Assembly (NCBI RefSeq): GCF_030269445.1 | Contig: NZ_BSTJ01000001.1 | Coordinates: forward strand, 1,451,898-1,515,897 | DNA length: 64,000 nucleotides | Direction: 5' to 3' | Source of the DNA: Actinoallomurus iriomotensis | GTDB lineage: Bacteria; Actinomycetota; Actinomycetes; Streptosporangiales; Streptosporangiaceae | Shown here: in pieces, positions 1 to 9,668 of the stretch | Layout: every line of letters starts with the position of its first letter | Numbering within the stretch: position 1 is the first letter of the stretch | Position numbers and translations under genes: made by a program | Notes under the pieces: model-generated | Database searches by the model: none | Told to the model about the DNA's origin: nothing | What the model saw: the letters and a program-made list of their open reading frames with translations, nothing else

Positions 1-149
1 GTGCGCTGGGGCGTTCGGCCCCGGTGGTTCGGAACCATGGGTCGTCCGTCACGTCGTCCCTCTCGGCGCTTTGGCGAATGCGCCCAAGTAGACCATTCGA
101 ACAACCGCTTATGTGGCGATATTTGCAATTTGCGACATAAGGCCGGATA
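1..149. other. Left-edge non-coding stretch with an inverted repeat
   Basis: No convincing gene is visible. Positions 108-114 (CTTATGT) and 135-141 (ACATAAG) form a 7-bp inverted repeat with an AT-rich centre. It lies just beyond the stop of the first leftward gene, so it may be an operator for a gene left of the window or part of the operon's end. The function is not resolved. Confidence 0.3.
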
Positions 150-1208
150 TTACGCGCCGTCGACCAGGCCGCGCCCGGTGACCAGGGGAAGGTCCAGGGC
201 GGTGAGCAGGCCCGGAGGGGCGGCGACGACGGCCGGTACGGCGTTGACCAGGCGCATCGCGGTCGCCTTCAGGCCCGCCGTGTTGTGGTCGCCGTTCGTG
301 CCCAGCAGGCGCAGGTCGACGGTGTAGTTCGGCTCACCGGTGACCTCCACCCGGTAGCAGCCGTGTCCGGCGGGCTGTGGCCAGTCCGGAGCCAGGTCGT
401 CCCGGAGCCGCGTCACGTGTTCCAGCACGATCACCGGCCGGCCGGCGCGCATGCCGCGCAGTTCGAAGCGCAGCGCCGCCGCCGTGCCCTTCTCCACCGT
501 CCCCGCGTCGATCCGGAACGTCTCTGGCGCGGGCAGGCGCGTGTGCCACTCCTCGACATCGTCCAGCTCGACGTCCAGCCCGGCGGCGAGCTGGCGGACC
601 ACGCTGCCCCACGCCAGGGACAGCACGCCCGGGGACAGCAGCAGCGGCGTCTCGTCCATCGGGCGGCCGAACCCCATGACGTCGAACAGCACCGTCGGCT
701 GGGCGTACGTGGAGTAGTTCAGGATCTCCATGCAGCGGACCTGGGTGATCCGCTCGCTGATGCCGGTGATCGCCAGCGGCAGCCAGTCGTTGGCGAAGCC
801 GGGGTCGATGCCGTTCACCCAGATGGAGGCGCCGCCGTCCAGCGCCGCGCGGTGGATCGGCGCGCCCATCGCCTCGTCGGGGAACTGCAGGAAGACCGGG
901 CTGCTGGAGACGACGTTCACCCCGGCGCGCAGGATCCGGGTCAGGTCCTCCATCGCCTCGTCCAGCCGTACGTCGGCCATCGAGGTGTGCACGACACAGT
1001 CGGGGCGCGTCGCCAGCACCGCGTCGGCGTCACCGGTCGCGGTCACGCCGAGGCGCCCGAGGCCGGCGAGCTCGCCCGCGTCGCGGCCCACCTTGTCCGG
1101 GTTGGACACCCAGACGCCGGCCAGCTCCAGGTCGGGCCGGGCGTCGATGCCGATGAGGGCGTTCCGCCCCACGTTCCCGGTCCCCCACAGCACCACGCGA
1201 TACGTCAT
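150..1208 (-). CDS. Dihydrodipicolinate reductase-like NAD(P)-binding protein
   Basis: The 352-residue protein begins MTYRVVLWGTGNVGRNALIG, a Rossmann fold with the GTGNVG nucleotide-binding motif at residues 9-14. This resembles the DapB N-terminal domain and actinobacterial proteins named NAD(P)H-dependent amine dehydrogenase family. I chose ATG at 1208 because the fold begins there; the reading frame extends further upstream but into the neighbouring SDR gene and gives no sensible protein. It is the last gene of the leftward uronate operon, 10 bp after the SDR gene. No substrate can be named from sequence. A role in oxidising or reducing a sugar-acid or an amino-acid-like intermediate is inference from position only. 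Confidence 0.75.
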   Translation of the reverse strand: MTYRVVLWGTGNVGRNALIGIDARPDLELAGVWVSNPDKVGRDAGELAGLGRLGVTATGDADAVLATRPDCVVHTSMADVRLDEAMEDLTRILRAGVNVVSSSPVFLQFPDEAMGAPIHRAALDGGASIWVNGIDPGFANDWLPLAITGISERITQVRCMEILNYSTYAQPTVLFDVMGFGRPMDETPLLLSPGVLSLAWGSVVRQLAAGLDVELDDVEEWHTRLPAPETFRIDAGTVEKGTAAALRFELRGMRAGRPVIVLEHVTRLRDDLAPDWPQPAGHGCYRVEVTGEPNYTVDLRLLGTNGDHNTAGLKATAMRLVNAVPAVVAAPPGLLTALDLPLVTGRGLVDGA

Positions 1209-1218
1209 GCGAAGCCCC

Positions 1219-2010
1219 TCACAGGTCGGGCAGGCCCAGGTCCAGCGCGGGCCGGTCGGTGCCGCCGTCCACCTCGAGGACCCGCCCGGTGACGAACGAG
1301 CCGGCCGGGGAGGCCAGGAACAGCACCGCCGCCGCGATCTCCGCGGGGTCGCCGATGCGGCCCAGCGGGGTCTCGTCCTCGATCTGCCGGCGCAGGCCCT
1401 CGTCACCGGTGACGATCTCCAGCGCGGAGGTCGCCACCGCCCCGGCGGCGACGGCGTTGACGCGGACGCGCGGGGCGAGGTCGCTGGCGGCCAGCCGCGT
1501 GTAGTGCGCGAACGCCGCCTTGGTCGTGCCGTACGCCAGGTAGCCGCGGCCGGCGACGCGGCCCATCACCGAGGAGATGTTGACGACCGCGCCCTCACCC
1601 CCGTCCGCGAGCATCGGCGGGACGGCCGCCCGGGTCACCGCGTGCGCGATGCCGACGTTGAACCGGAACGCCTCGTCCAGGTACTCCACCGTCGTGTCGA
1701 GGTAGGCCTGCGGGATCGTGCCGCCCACGTTGTTCACCACGATGTCGAGCCGCCCGAACGCGTCCACCGCCGCCTGCGGCAGTGCGGCGGCGGCGTCCAG
1801 GTCGGTCAGGTCGGCCGGGACGACGACGGCCCGCCGCCCGGCGGCCTCCACTTCGGCGGCGACCCGCCTGAGCTGGTCCTCGCTGCGGGCGGCCACGACC
1901 ACGTCCGCGCCGGCCTCGGCGAGGGCGACCGCCGTGGCGGCCCCGATCCCTCGCCCGGCGCCGGTCACGATCGCGGCCCGGCCGTCGAGCCGGAAGCGGT
2001 CCAGGATCAC
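1219..2010 (-). CDS. SDR family NAD(P)-dependent oxidoreductase
   Basis: A 263-residue classical short-chain dehydrogenase. Visible motifs are TGAGRGIG near residue 17 (cofactor glycine motif), NNVGG (structural NNAG equivalent), the catalytic serine in NISSV and YGTTKAAF with the catalytic Tyr-x3-Lys. The start is GTG at 2010, with no strong ribosome binding site. It lies 44 bp after the fructuronate-reductase-type gene and on the same strand, so it is probably the penultimate cistron of the uronate operon. Family members act on many alcohols and sugar acids; a gluconate or uronate derivative is a reasonable guess from context, but the sequence does not prove it. Confidence 0.85.
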   Translation of the reverse strand: MILDRFRLDGRAAIVTGAGRGIGAATAVALAEAGADVVVAARSEDQLRRVAAEVEAAGRRAVVVPADLTDLDAAAALPQAAVDAFGRLDIVVNNVGGTIPQAYLDTTVEYLDEAFRFNVGIAHAVTRAAVPPMLADGGEGAVVNISSVMGRVAGRGYLAYGTTKAAFAHYTRLAASDLAPRVRVNAVAAGAVATSALEIVTGDEGLRRQIEDETPLGRIGDPAEIAAAVLFLASPAGSFVTGRVLEVDGGTDRPALDLGLPDL

Positions 2011-2054
2011 CTGCGCAGCGTAAGTCGATCAAGCGGCCGGTTCAATGGGGCCGT

Positions 2055-3371
2055 TCAGAGCAGGCCGCCCAGGTGCTCGACCAGCAGGTCGCGGAAGACC
2101 TTCGACTCGCGCAGGTCCGGGCCGAACACATCGTTGATCGACAGCAGCCCGTCCACCACCTGTCCCGGCGTGTCCGCTCGCGCGACGGTCATCCGCAGCA
2201 GGTCGGCCATCGGGTCGTCCAGCTCGCGTGCCGTCTTGACGTGCCGCATCCACGCGGCCACCGCGAGCGCCGCCCAACGCGGCTCGGCTCCCGCCGCGAG
2301 CCGGTCCCGTACGACCCCGAGCAGCCGCTGCGGCAGCTTCTGCGAACCGTCCATGGCGATCTGCGCGGTGCGGTGCCGCAGCGCCGGGTTGGCGAAGCGT
2401 TCGAGGAGAGAGGACTTGTAGGCCGCCAGGTCAAAGCCGGGCGGCACGTCGAGCGTCGGGCCCGCGTCCTCGTCCATGTAGCGGCGTACGGCGTCGCCGA
2501 GCTCGGCGACCGCGTCGGCGACGTAGGTGTGGTGCGAGCCGAGGTAGGCCAGCATGGAGTGCGAGCCGTTGAGCAGCCGCAGCTTCATCTTCTCGTACGG
2601 CGCGACGTCACCGGTGAAGATCGCGCCGGCGGCGTCCCACGCGGGGCGTCCGGCGGCGAAGGTGTCCTCGATCACCCACTGGGTGAACGGCTCGGTCACC
2701 ACGACGCCCTCGTCGCGCACGCCCAGCAGGCGTTCGGCCTCGTCGAGGTCCTCGGGCGTGGTCGAGGGCACGATCCGGTCGACCATCGTCGAGGGGAAGG
2801 CCACCTCGCAGCCGATGCGCGTGCCGCTCCGCTCGCAGAACTCCTCCACCAGCGCGCGCAGGGCCTCGCCGTTGGCGGTGAGGTTGTCGCAGCACAGCAC
2901 GGTCACCGGCGCGTCGCGCCGGGCCAGGCCGCGGACCAGGCGGCCGATCACCGTGCGCGGCGAGCGGCCGGTCAGGTCCAGGCTGATCTCCGGGTCCTCG
3001 CGGCGCAGCCGCCCGGTCGCCGGGTCGTGCCGGTACCCCTTCTCGGTCACGGTCAGCGAGATCACCTTCACGGCCGGGTCGGCGATGCGCTCGACCGTCG
3101 CGTCGCCCGTGAGGACCTCGCGGACGGCGCCGATGATCCGCGCCGACGGCTCGCCGGGCCCGCGTTCGAGCACGCTGTAGAGGCCGTCCTGCGGCCCCAG
3201 CTGCTCGGCCACGGTCGCGCTGCGCTGGGTGATGCCGCAGATGCCCCAGCCGTCGCCGGCGTCCTCGGTGTAGACCGCCTGGTGGGCCCGGTGAAAGGCG
3301 CCGATCCCCAGGTGGACGATGCCGACCGAGGACGGCACCTCACGGGGCCGGGTCCTCAGCGAGAGCCGCAT
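2055..3371 (-). CDS. uxuB: Mannitol dehydrogenase family protein, probable fructuronate reductase
   Basis: 438 residues of the polyol-specific long-chain dehydrogenase family (mannitol dehydrogenase, fructuronate reductase UxuB, tagaturonate reductase UxaB). The N-terminus VHLGIGAFHRAHQA is the family's nucleotide-binding signature, and KMKLRLLNGSHSMLAYLG in the C-terminal half carries the catalytic lysine region. I chose ATG at 3371 because GGGGGAG lies just upstream; GTG at 3383 is the alternative. The gene starts 12 bp after altronate dehydratase and shares an operon with mannonate dehydratase, which favours NADH-dependent conversion of D-fructuronate to D-mannonate in the cytoplasm. Reduction of tagaturonate to altronate is possible as well or instead, because only one such enzyme is present with both dehydratases. 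Confidence 0.85.
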   Translation of the reverse strand: MRLSLRTRPREVPSSVGIVHLGIGAFHRAHQAVYTEDAGDGWGICGITQRSATVAEQLGPQDGLYSVLERGPGEPSARIIGAVREVLTGDATVERIADPAVKVISLTVTEKGYRHDPATGRLRREDPEISLDLTGRSPRTVIGRLVRGLARRDAPVTVLCCDNLTANGEALRALVEEFCERSGTRIGCEVAFPSTMVDRIVPSTTPEDLDEAERLLGVRDEGVVVTEPFTQWVIEDTFAAGRPAWDAAGAIFTGDVAPYEKMKLRLLNGSHSMLAYLGSHHTYVADAVAELGDAVRRYMDEDAGPTLDVPPGFDLAAYKSSLLERFANPALRHRTAQIAMDGSQKLPQRLLGVVRDRLAAGAEPRWAALAVAAWMRHVKTARELDDPMADLLRMTVARADTPGQVVDGLLSINDVFGPDLRESKVFRDLLVEHLGGLL

Positions 3372-3383
3372 GTTCTCCCCCAC

Positions 3384-4823
3384 TCACATCACCGCGCCGA
3401 GTTGCCAGGGCGCGAACTCCTCGTCGCCGAAGCCGAGTTCCTCGCTCGCCGTCTGTCGCCCCGACGCGACGTCCAGGACGAGCCGGAAGATCCGCTCGCC
3501 CAGTTCGGCGACGGTGACCTCGCCGTCGAGGATGGCGCCGCAGTCGACGTCCATGTCCTCCTCCATCGCCCGGTACGTCTCGCGGTTGCTGGCGAGCTTC
3601 AGGCTCGGCGCCGGCCGGCAGCCGTACACCGAACCGCGACCCGTCGTGAAGCAGATCAGGTTGGCGCCGCCCGCGACCTGGCCGGTCGCCGACACCGGGT
3701 CGTACCCGGGGGTGTCCATGAACACGAAGCCGCGCCCGGTGACCGGCTCGGCGTACTCGTAGACCGCGGTCAGCGGGGTCGTGCCGCCCTTGGCGACCGC
3801 GCCGAGCGACTTCTCCAGGATCGTCGTCAGGCCGCCCGCCTTGTTGCCGGGCGAGGGGTTGTTGTCCATCGACTCGGCGTAGGACTCCCACCAGTGGATC
3901 CGCTCGATCAGCCGCTCGCCGACCGCGCGGGAGACCGCGCGCCGCGTCAGCAGGTGCTCGGCGCCGTACACCTCGGGCGTCTCGGACAGGATCGCCGTGC
4001 CGCCGTGCCGTACGAGCAGGTCGGCGGCGGCGCCCAGGGCCGGGTTGGCGGTGATGCCGGAGTAGCCGTCCGACCCGCCGCACTGCAGGCCGAGCACCAG
4101 GTTGGAGGCGGGCACCGGCTCGCGGGTGACGGCGTTCGCGGCGGGCAGCAGCTCGCGGATCACCTCGAGCCCGCGGCGCACGGTGGCCGAGGTGCCGCCG
4201 AGCTCCTGGATCGTCATCGTCGGCGTGCCCTCCGGCAGGTCGAAGCCGGTGAGCTGGTTGACCTCGCAGCCGAGGCCGACGACGAGGATCGCGGCGAAGT
4301 TGGGGTGCCGGGCGTAGCCGGTGAGGGTGCGGCGCAGCAGCCGGATGCCGTCGCCGTCGGCGGCCATGCCGCAGCCGGTGCCGTGGGTCAGGGCGACGAC
4401 GCCGTCGACGTTCGGGAACTCCTCGCACAGCGCCGACGCGCGGCTCGCGATCCGTTTGGCCACCGTGGCCGAGCAGTTCACCGAGGTCAGAATGCCGATG
4501 TAGTTGCGCGTGGCGACCCGCCCGTCCGGCCGTACGATGCCCCGGAAGGACGCGGGCGCGGGCGGTGGCTCGACCGGGCGCACCTCGGTGCCGAAGTCGT
4601 ACGCGCGGTCGTGCGGTCCCATGCCGAGGTTGTGCGTGTGCACGTGGTCGCCCGCCGCGATCGGCGCGGTCACGACGCCGATCGCCTGGCCGTACTTGCG
4701 GACCGGCGCGCCGACGGCGAGGTCGTGCACGGCGACCTTGTGCCCGCGCGGCACGCCTGGCAGCTCGCGCAGCGCCACCGCCACGTCGTCCTCGGGGTGC
4801 AGCAGCAGCGTCTCACCAGTCAT
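3384..4823 (-). CDS. uxaA: Altronate dehydratase (UxaA family)
   Basis: 479 residues, close to the roughly 495 of E. coli UxaA. An N-terminal SAF domain (about residues 1-80, with [18 protein letters not shown]) is followed by the large UxaA catalytic domain. [15 protein letters not shown] and [19 protein letters not shown] are recognisable parts of the latter. Family members remove water from D-altronate to give 2-keto-3-deoxygluconate. ATG at 4823 overlaps the end of the mannonate dehydratase gene by 11 bp, so translation is probably coupled. Having both this enzyme and mannonate dehydratase suggests that galacturonate and glucuronate converge here. GarD-like galactarate dehydratases are close relatives, so the substrate is inferred. 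Confidence 0.88.
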   Translation of the reverse strand: MTGETLLLHPEDDVAVALRELPGVPRGHKVAVHDLAVGAPVRKYGQAIGVVTAPIAAGDHVHTHNLGMGPHDRAYDFGTEVRPVEPPPAPASFRGIVRPDGRVATRNYIGILTSVNCSATVAKRIASRASALCEEFPNVDGVVALTHGTGCGMAADGDGIRLLRRTLTGYARHPNFAAILVVGLGCEVNQLTGFDLPEGTPTMTIQELGGTSATVRRGLEVIRELLPAANAVTREPVPASNLVLGLQCGGSDGYSGITANPALGAAADLLVRHGGTAILSETPEVYGAEHLLTRRAVSRAVGERLIERIHWWESYAESMDNNPSPGNKAGGLTTILEKSLGAVAKGGTTPLTAVYEYAEPVTGRGFVFMDTPGYDPVSATGQVAGGANLICFTTGRGSVYGCRPAPSLKLASNRETYRAMEEDMDVDCGAILDGEVTVAELGERIFRLVLDVASGRQTASEELGFGDEEFAPWQLGAVM

Positions 4824-6024
4824 GCAAGCTTCCGTCCTCCAGGCGGTTGACCGGCAGGTATGCCTGCCGGTACGGATACTCCGCGGCGGCTTCCTCGTCG
4901 ATGTCGACGCCGAGGCCGGGCTCCTCCGAGGGGTACAACAGGCCGTCCGCGAACCGGTACGAATGCGGGAAGACCGCGTTCGTCGTCTCCGTGTGCGGCA
5001 TGTACTCCTGGATGCCGAAGTTGGGCACCGCGATGTCGACGTGCAGCGCGGCGGCCAGGCACACCGGCGACAGGTCGGTCGCGCCGTGCGACCCGGTGCG
5101 CACGTGGTACAGGTCGGCCAGGTCGAAGACCCGCCGCAGGTGCGTGATGCCACCGCCGTGCACCACGTCCATCCGGATGTAGTCGATGAGCTGCTCGGTG
5201 ATGAGCTGGTGGCAGTCCCAGATCGAGTTGTAGACCTCGCCGACCGCGATCGGCGTCGTCGTGTGCCGCCGGATCAGCCGGAACCCCTCCTGCAGCTCCT
5301 CGGAGATCGGGTCCTCCAGCCAGAACAGCCCGTACGGCTCGACCGCCTTGCCGAGCCGCGCGGCCTCGATCGGCGTGAGCCGGTGGTGCGCGTCGTGCAG
5401 CAGGTGGAAGTCGTGGCCGAACCGTTCGCGCACGGCGGCGAACAGGCCGGGGACGAAGTTCAGGTACTTCGCCGTCGACCAGGTCGCCTCCTCCGGACGG
5501 TCCCCGGCGACCGCCGGCTCGTACGGCGCGCGGTCCGTGGGCACGCCGTACACCTTCTCCAGGCCCGGCACGCCGGCCTGGACCCGCACCGCGCGGTAGC
5601 CCTGGTCGAGCAGGCTCCCGACCTGCTCCAGGGCCTCGGGCACGGTCGCGCCGTTCGCGTGCCCGTACACCGTGACGGCGTCACGGGAGCGGCCGCCGAT
5701 CAGCTGGTAGACCGGCATCCCGGCGGCCTTGCCCTTGATGTCCCACAGCGCGGTGTCCACCGCCGCGACCGCGGTCATCGTCACCGGCCCACGCCGCCAG
5801 TACGCCCCCTTGTGGAGGTACTGCCAGGTGTCCTCGATGCGGCTCGCGTCGCGGCCGATCAGCAGCGGGCACACGTGATCCTTCAGGTACGACGCGACCG
5901 CCAGCTCCCGGCCGTTCAGGGTGGCGTCGCCCACCCCGGTCAGCCCGTCGTCGGTGGTCAGCTTCAGGGTCACGAAGTTGCGGTCCGGGCAGGTGACGAT
6001 GACCTTGGCCTCGACGATGTTCAT
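4813..6024 (-). CDS. manD: D-mannonate dehydratase, enolase superfamily (ManD)
   Basis: 403 residues that match ManD/RspA of the enolase superfamily along their length. The start [22 protein letters not shown], the motif [12 protein letters not shown], the metal-ligand region FWLEDPI and the late segment [17 protein letters not shown] are characteristic. The protein ends in SLHDW, as ManD members often do. The reaction is Mg-dependent dehydration of D-mannonate to 2-keto-3-deoxygluconate; some relatives have low activity or act on gluconate. It starts 7 bp after the IolB-like gene and overlaps altronate dehydratase. Kinase and aldolase for ketodeoxygluconate are not in the window and must be elsewhere. 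Confidence 0.9.
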   Translation of the reverse strand: MNIVEAKVIVTCPDRNFVTLKLTTDDGLTGVGDATLNGRELAVASYLKDHVCPLLIGRDASRIEDTWQYLHKGAYWRRGPVTMTAVAAVDTALWDIKGKAAGMPVYQLIGGRSRDAVTVYGHANGATVPEALEQVGSLLDQGYRAVRVQAGVPGLEKVYGVPTDRAPYEPAVAGDRPEEATWSTAKYLNFVPGLFAAVRERFGHDFHLLHDAHHRLTPIEAARLGKAVEPYGLFWLEDPISEELQEGFRLIRRHTTTPIAVGEVYNSIWDCHQLITEQLIDYIRMDVVHGGGITHLRRVFDLADLYHVRTGSHGATDLSPVCLAAALHVDIAVPNFGIQEYMPHTETTNAVFPHSYRFADGLLYPSEEPGLGVDIDEEAAAEYPYRQAYLPVNRLEDGSLHDW

Positions 6025-6031
6025 GTCGCGG

Positions 6032-6772
6032 TCAGCCGGTCTGGACCCAGGCGTGCTCGGGGTCGAGGTAGGGGATCATCTTCCGGCCCTCGCCCGCCAT
6101 CACCCACAGGTAGTAGAGCTTGTAGCCGGGCGCGGCGACGACCGGGTGGTAGCCGTCCGGGATCGCGGCGACGTCGCCGTCGCGCACGGTGAAGACCTCC
6201 TCGCCCTTGCCGTCGTAGCGCAGCTGGATGCCGAAGCCGTTCTCCGGGTCCAGCTTGAACAGGTAGACCTCCTCCAGCTTCACCTCGCGCGGCGGCTCGT
6301 GGGTGTCGTGCTTGTGCGGCGGGTAGCTGGACCAGTTGCCGGGCGGGTTGATCGTCTCACCGAGCAGCAGCCGTCCCGCGTCGTCGTCCGGGCCGAGGAC
6401 CGTGCGGACCGTACGGGCCCAGTTGCCCTCGCCCCGCTCGGCCACGTCCTGGTCGTCCGGTCCGATGATCCGCGCCGTGCCGGGCCGTCCGTCGCCGAGC
6501 GGCGCCGTGCAGACCACGATCTGCGCGGGGCCGCCGGTCGCCTGGAACCGCAGCGGCGTTCCGGGCGGGGCGTACACGGTGTGGCCCGCCCCCTCGAAGA
6601 CGCCGCCGCGACCGCCCGCGGTGCCGAGCCCCTCGACGTCGACGACGCCGGAGAGGACGACGGCCGCGAGCTCGGTGTCGCGGGTGAGCTCAAGGGTCTC
6701 GCCATCGGCCAGGTCGGCCAGTTCGAGCCCGATCAGCTCGGTCTCCTTGCCCGGGGTCAGCAGGGTCTTCAA
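6032..6772 (-). CDS. IolB/KduI-family isomerase (5-deoxy-glucuronate isomerase-like)
   Basis: 246 residues with the cupin signature of Iol[11 protein letters not shown] near the middle followed by [19 protein letters not shown], then a C-terminal [20 protein letters not shown]. The start is TTG at 6772. It overlaps the TGA of the upstream permease (TTGA), and AAGGAGAGA lies directly before it. IolB converts 5-deoxy-glucuronate in inositol catabolism and KduI acts on ketodeoxyuronates. No other inositol gene is present here, and the classical uronate isomerase UxaC is absent. My inference is that this enzyme performs the uronate aldose-ketose isomerisation for the operon. Confidence 0.82.
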   Translation of the reverse strand: MKTLLTPGKETELIGLELADLADGETLELTRDTELAAVVLSGVVDVEGLGTAGGRGGVFEGAGHTVYAPPGTPLRFQATGGPAQIVVCTAPLGDGRPGTARIIGPDDQDVAERGEGNWARTVRTVLGPDDDAGRLLLGETINPPGNWSSYPPHKHDTHEPPREVKLEEVYLFKLDPENGFGIQLRYDGKGEEVFTVRDGDVAAIPDGYHPVVAAPGYKLYYLWVMAGEGRKMIPYLDPEHAWVQTG

Positions 6773-7620
6773 TCTCTCTCCTTGATCTGGGTGACCAGCT
6801 GGGTTGGGTTGACGAAGCGCAGTGCCACGACGAGCAGCACCAGCATGAACAGGGTGTAGATCACCGCCATCGCGTCGATCTCCTGCTGCGCGCGGATGCC
6901 CGCCGCGGAGACCGAGTAGTACAGGGCGACGACCAGGGTCTGGCTGTCGGATCCGGCGGTGAGGAACGTCAGCTCGAACATGCCCACCGTGCGGACGAGG
7001 ATGAGGACCGCGGCGGCCAGCATTCCGGGGATCAGCAGCGGCCCGAGGATGCGGGTGAAGATCACCCGGGTGCGGGCGCCGCACATCCGCGCGGCCGACT
7101 CGATCTTCGGGTCGATCTGCTCGATGAACGGCGTCATGACGAGGATCACGAACGGCACGGCCGGCACCAGGTTGGCCAGGATGACGCCGCTGAGCTTGCC
7201 GGCCAGGTGGAACTTGTAGAGCACCGTCGCGAGCGGCACGCCGTACGTGATCGGCGGAATGAGGATGGGCAGCATGAAGGCCACCATCAGCACCCGCTTG
7301 CCGGGGAAGGTGCGCCGGGCCAGCGCGTACGCGGCGGGCACGCCGACGACCAGCGAGACCACCACCACGGCCACCGCGACCTCCAGGGTCACGACCAGCA
7401 CGTTCCCGAGATCGAACTCGTGCCACGTCTTGCCGTACCAGCGTGAGGTCCACCCGGACGGCAACCAGCCGGAGAACCACCTCGTGCCGAAGGAGTCCAC
7501 GACGACCGCGCCGACGACACCGGCGAGGATCAGCAGGAAGAAGACGACCGCGCCCCAGACCAGCCAGGCCCCGGGCCGCAGAGCGAGCCCCTTGCGTTCG
7601 GTCGCGATGGCTGCGCTCAT
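6769..7620 (-). CDS. ABC transporter permease, second membrane subunit
   Basis: 283 residues with about six hydrophobic segments and the EAA-loop region around IESAARMCGARTRVIFTRILGPLL. This is the inner-membrane permease family of spermidine/putrescine and iron(III)-type importers (PotC/ThiP-like). I chose ATG at 7620 because GAGGAGGGG lies 8 bp upstream and the frame before it encodes no membrane segment. The start overlaps the stop of an 11-codon ORF, and the stop overlaps the TTG of the isomerase gene. With the neighbouring permease, ATPase and lipoprotein it forms an importer that probably takes up uronates or oligouronides. Confidence 0.88.
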   Translation of the reverse strand: MSAAIATERKGLALRPGAWLVWGAVVFFLLILAGVVGAVVVDSFGTRWFSGWLPSGWTSRWYGKTWHEFDLGNVLVVTLEVAVAVVVVSLVVGVPAAYALARRTFPGKRVLMVAFMLPILIPPITYGVPLATVLYKFHLAGKLSGVILANLVPAVPFVILVMTPFIEQIDPKIESAARMCGARTRVIFTRILGPLLIPGMLAAAVLILVRTVGMFELTFLTAGSDSQTLVVALYYSVSAAGIRAQQEIDAMAVIYTLFMLVLLVVALRFVNPTQLVTQIKERD

Positions 7621-7652
7621 GGTCGCGCTCCCCTCCTCACTCGCTCCGTCAT
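7617..7652 (-). CDS. 11-aa coupled mini-ORF between permease genes
   Basis: The tiny reading frame MTERVRRGARP starts with an ATG overlapping the TGA of the upstream permease (ATGA). It stops with a TGA overlapping the ATG of the downstream permease (ATGA). Its codons contain the GAGGAGGGG ribosome binding site of the next gene. The start-stop geometry is exact at both ends, so the frame can act as a bridge for ribosomes. It resembles the 23-codon units at 9669-9872 in position and in its Glu-Arg-rich peptide. Whether the peptide itself matters is unknown. Confidence 0.45.
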   Translation of the reverse strand: MTERVRRGARP

Positions 7653-8581
7653 CCCTTGCCTCCACTCGCACCGCGGTACAGGCTGGCCCGCCAGCCGAGG
7701 ACCAGTCCGACGACGATCAGCTCGACCGCGCCCATGATCATCGCGATCGCCGAGGCCATCGAGTAGTCGTACTGCTCGAAGGCCGCGTGGAACGCCGCGA
7801 TAGAGATCACCCGGGTCGTTCCCGACGGATCACCGACCATGACCGCCGACGGGAACACCGAGAAGGCCAGCACGAACGTCAGGCAGAACGTGATGGCCAG
7901 CCCCGGCGCCAGCAGCGGCAGGGTGATGAACCGGAACCGCTGCCACCACCCCGCGCCCAGCGTCGCCGCGGCCCGCTCCAGCGTCGGGTCGATGCCGCTG
8001 AGGTAGGACAGCGTCAGCAGGAACGCGAACGGGAACCCCGAGATGATCAGCGAGAACAGCACACCCCAGTAGTTGTGCGTGAACCGCACCGGGTGGTCCA
8101 CGATCCCCACGTCGATCAGCAGCCGGTTGAGCCAGCCGGTGGGGCCCATGAAGGCCAGCAGGCCCTCCGCGGTCAGCACGGTGCCCAGGGTGATCGGCAC
8201 GACGAGGATCGTGGTGATCGTCCGTTTGCCGCGGAACTTCCCGCGCATCCGGTACGCGATCGGCACCGACGCGATGACGTTGAACAGTCCCGCGGGCAGG
8301 CTGAGCTTCAGCGTGGTCCAGATGGTGTTCCGCAGATACGAGTCGGCGAAGAACGCGTGGTAGTCCGCGAACGGCCCCGAGCCGTACCGCTGCACCGTCT
8401 CCGAACCGGGCTGCGGCTGGAACGACAGCTGCAGCCCGTACACGAACGGGTAGATGAACAGCGCCACGATGAACACGACCGCCGGCACCAGCAGCAGCAG
8501 CGTGCGGTCCATGCCCCGGTCGGCGAGGCGGTGCCGCAGCGCGATGCGCCCCGCGGTCGCCGGGGCCGCCGGGGCCGCCAC
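7649..8581 (-). CDS. ABC transporter permease, first membrane subunit
   Basis: 310 residues with a cytoplasmic N-terminus followed by about six membrane segments. The EAA-loop is at LERAAATLGAGWWQRFRFITLPLLAPGL. The type is PotB-like binding-protein-dependent permease. The start is GTG at 8581, immediately next to the TAG of the ATPase gene, with GAGGAGGTG 6 bp upstream inside the ATPase coding end. Its stop is linked to the next permease by the 11-codon frame at 7617-7652. It partners the other permease as the membrane channel of the operon's importer. Confidence 0.88.
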   Translation of the reverse strand: MAAPAAPATAGRIALRHRLADRGMDRTLLLLVPAVVFIVALFIYPFVYGLQLSFQPQPGSETVQRYGSGPFADYHAFFADSYLRNTIWTTLKLSLPAGLFNVIASVPIAYRMRGKFRGKRTITTILVVPITLGTVLTAEGLLAFMGPTGWLNRLLIDVGIVDHPVRFTHNYWGVLFSLIISGFPFAFLLTLSYLSGIDPTLERAAATLGAGWWQRFRFITLPLLAPGLAITFCLTFVLAFSVFPSAVMVGDPSGTTRVISIAAFHAAFEQYDYSMASAIAMIMGAVELIVVGLVLGWRASLYRGASGGKG

Positions 8582-9667
8582 CTAGGCCACCTCCTCGGGC
8601 GCGGCCGGGCTGTCGGCCGCGAACACCAGCACCCGCTCCGGCGGCACCGACACCGTCACCCGGTCGCCGGGAGCGAGACGGGCCTGGACGCGCAGGTGGA
8701 GCTCGTCGCCGCCGGCCGTACGCGCCTGGACCGCCTGCTCGCGGCCCTGGAACTCCACGACCTCGACGTCGACCTCCATGGCGTTCGGGCCGTCGCCGAC
8801 GGTGAAGTCCTCGGGCCGGATGGCGGCGACCGCCGTCTCCCCGAGGTCCTCACGGCGGGTGCCGGTCAGGTCGCCGAGCACCACCGTCTTGTCACCCACG
8901 GCGGTTCCCGATCCAGGGGAGACCGGCAGCTCCAGTTCGTTCCGGTATCCCATGAACCCGGCCACGAACCGGTTCGCGGGCTCGGTGTAGACCGTTTCCG
9001 GCGGGCCGACCTGCTGGACCTTCCCCTCACGCAGCAGGACGAGCCGGTCGGCGAGCGACAGCGCCTCCTCCTGGTCGTGCGTGACGTAGACGGTCGTCAG
9101 GCCGAGCGTCTGGTGGATGCGCCGGATCTCGGTGCGCATCTCCAGGCGCAGCTTCGCGTCGAGGTTGGACAGCGGCTCGTCCATCAGCACCAGCGCGGGC
9201 TCCAGGACGATCGCGCGGGCGATCGCGACGCGCTGCTGCTGCCCGCCCGACAGCTGGCCGGGAAACTTGGCGGCGTGGTCACCGAGCTGGACCAGTCTCA
9301 CCGCCTCGTCGACCCGCCGCTGCGCCTCGGCCTTGCCGACCTTGGCCATCTTCAGGCCGAAGCCGATGTTGGCGCGCACCGACATGTGCGGGAACAGCGC
9401 GTAGTTCTGGAAGACCATGCCGAAGCCACGCTGCTCCGGCGGCAGGGTGTCGATCCGCCGCCCGTCGAGCGTGATGGAGCCGCCGGTCAGCGGCAGGAGG
9501 CCGGCCAGGCAGTTCAGCGCGGTCGACTTGCCGCACCCGCTCGGTCCGAGCAGCGCGACGAACTCCCCGCCCTCGATGGTGAGGTCGAGCCCGTCGAGCG
9601 CGAGCACCTCCCCGAAGCCGCGGCTCACGTGATCGAGCCGCAGCTCCGAGATCTTCGATCCGCTCAC
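8582..9667 (-). CDS. ABC transporter ATP-binding protein (PotA/UgpC type)
   Basis: 361 residues. Walker [10 protein letters not shown] is at residues 41-49, followed by the Q-loop in [13 protein letters not shown], the signature [14 protein letters not shown], Walker [13 protein letters not shown] and the switch His in VYVTHD. A C-terminal TOBE domain runs from about residue 240. The start GTG overlaps the TGA of the last unit of the 68-bp repeat, and that unit's AAGGAGGGC serves as its ribosome binding site. It powers the two permeases. PotA, FbpC and sugar importers share this architecture, so the substrate rests on operon context. Confidence 0.92.
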   Translation of the reverse strand: MSGSKISELRLDHVSRGFGEVLALDGLDLTIEGGEFVALLGPSGCGKSTALNCLAGLLPLTGGSITLDGRRIDTLPPEQRGFGMVFQNYALFPHMSVRANIGFGLKMAKVGKAEAQRRVDEAVRLVQLGDHAAKFPGQLSGGQQQRVAIARAIVLEPALVLMDEPLSNLDAKLRLEMRTEIRRIHQTLGLTTVYVTHDQEEALSLADRLVLLREGKVQQVGPPETVYTEPANRFVAGFMGYRNELELPVSPGSGTAVGDKTVVLGDLTGTRREDLGETAVAAIRPEDFTVGDGPNAMEVDVEVVEFQGREQAVQARTAGGDELHLRVQARLAPGDRVTVSVPPERVLVFAADSPAAPEEVA

Positions 9668-9668
9668 G

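Noticed and set aside
6032-6772. An inositol catabolism locus, based on the IolB-like gene
   Set aside because: No iolC, iolD, iolE, iolG or iolA homologue is present, and all neighbours are hexuronate genes.
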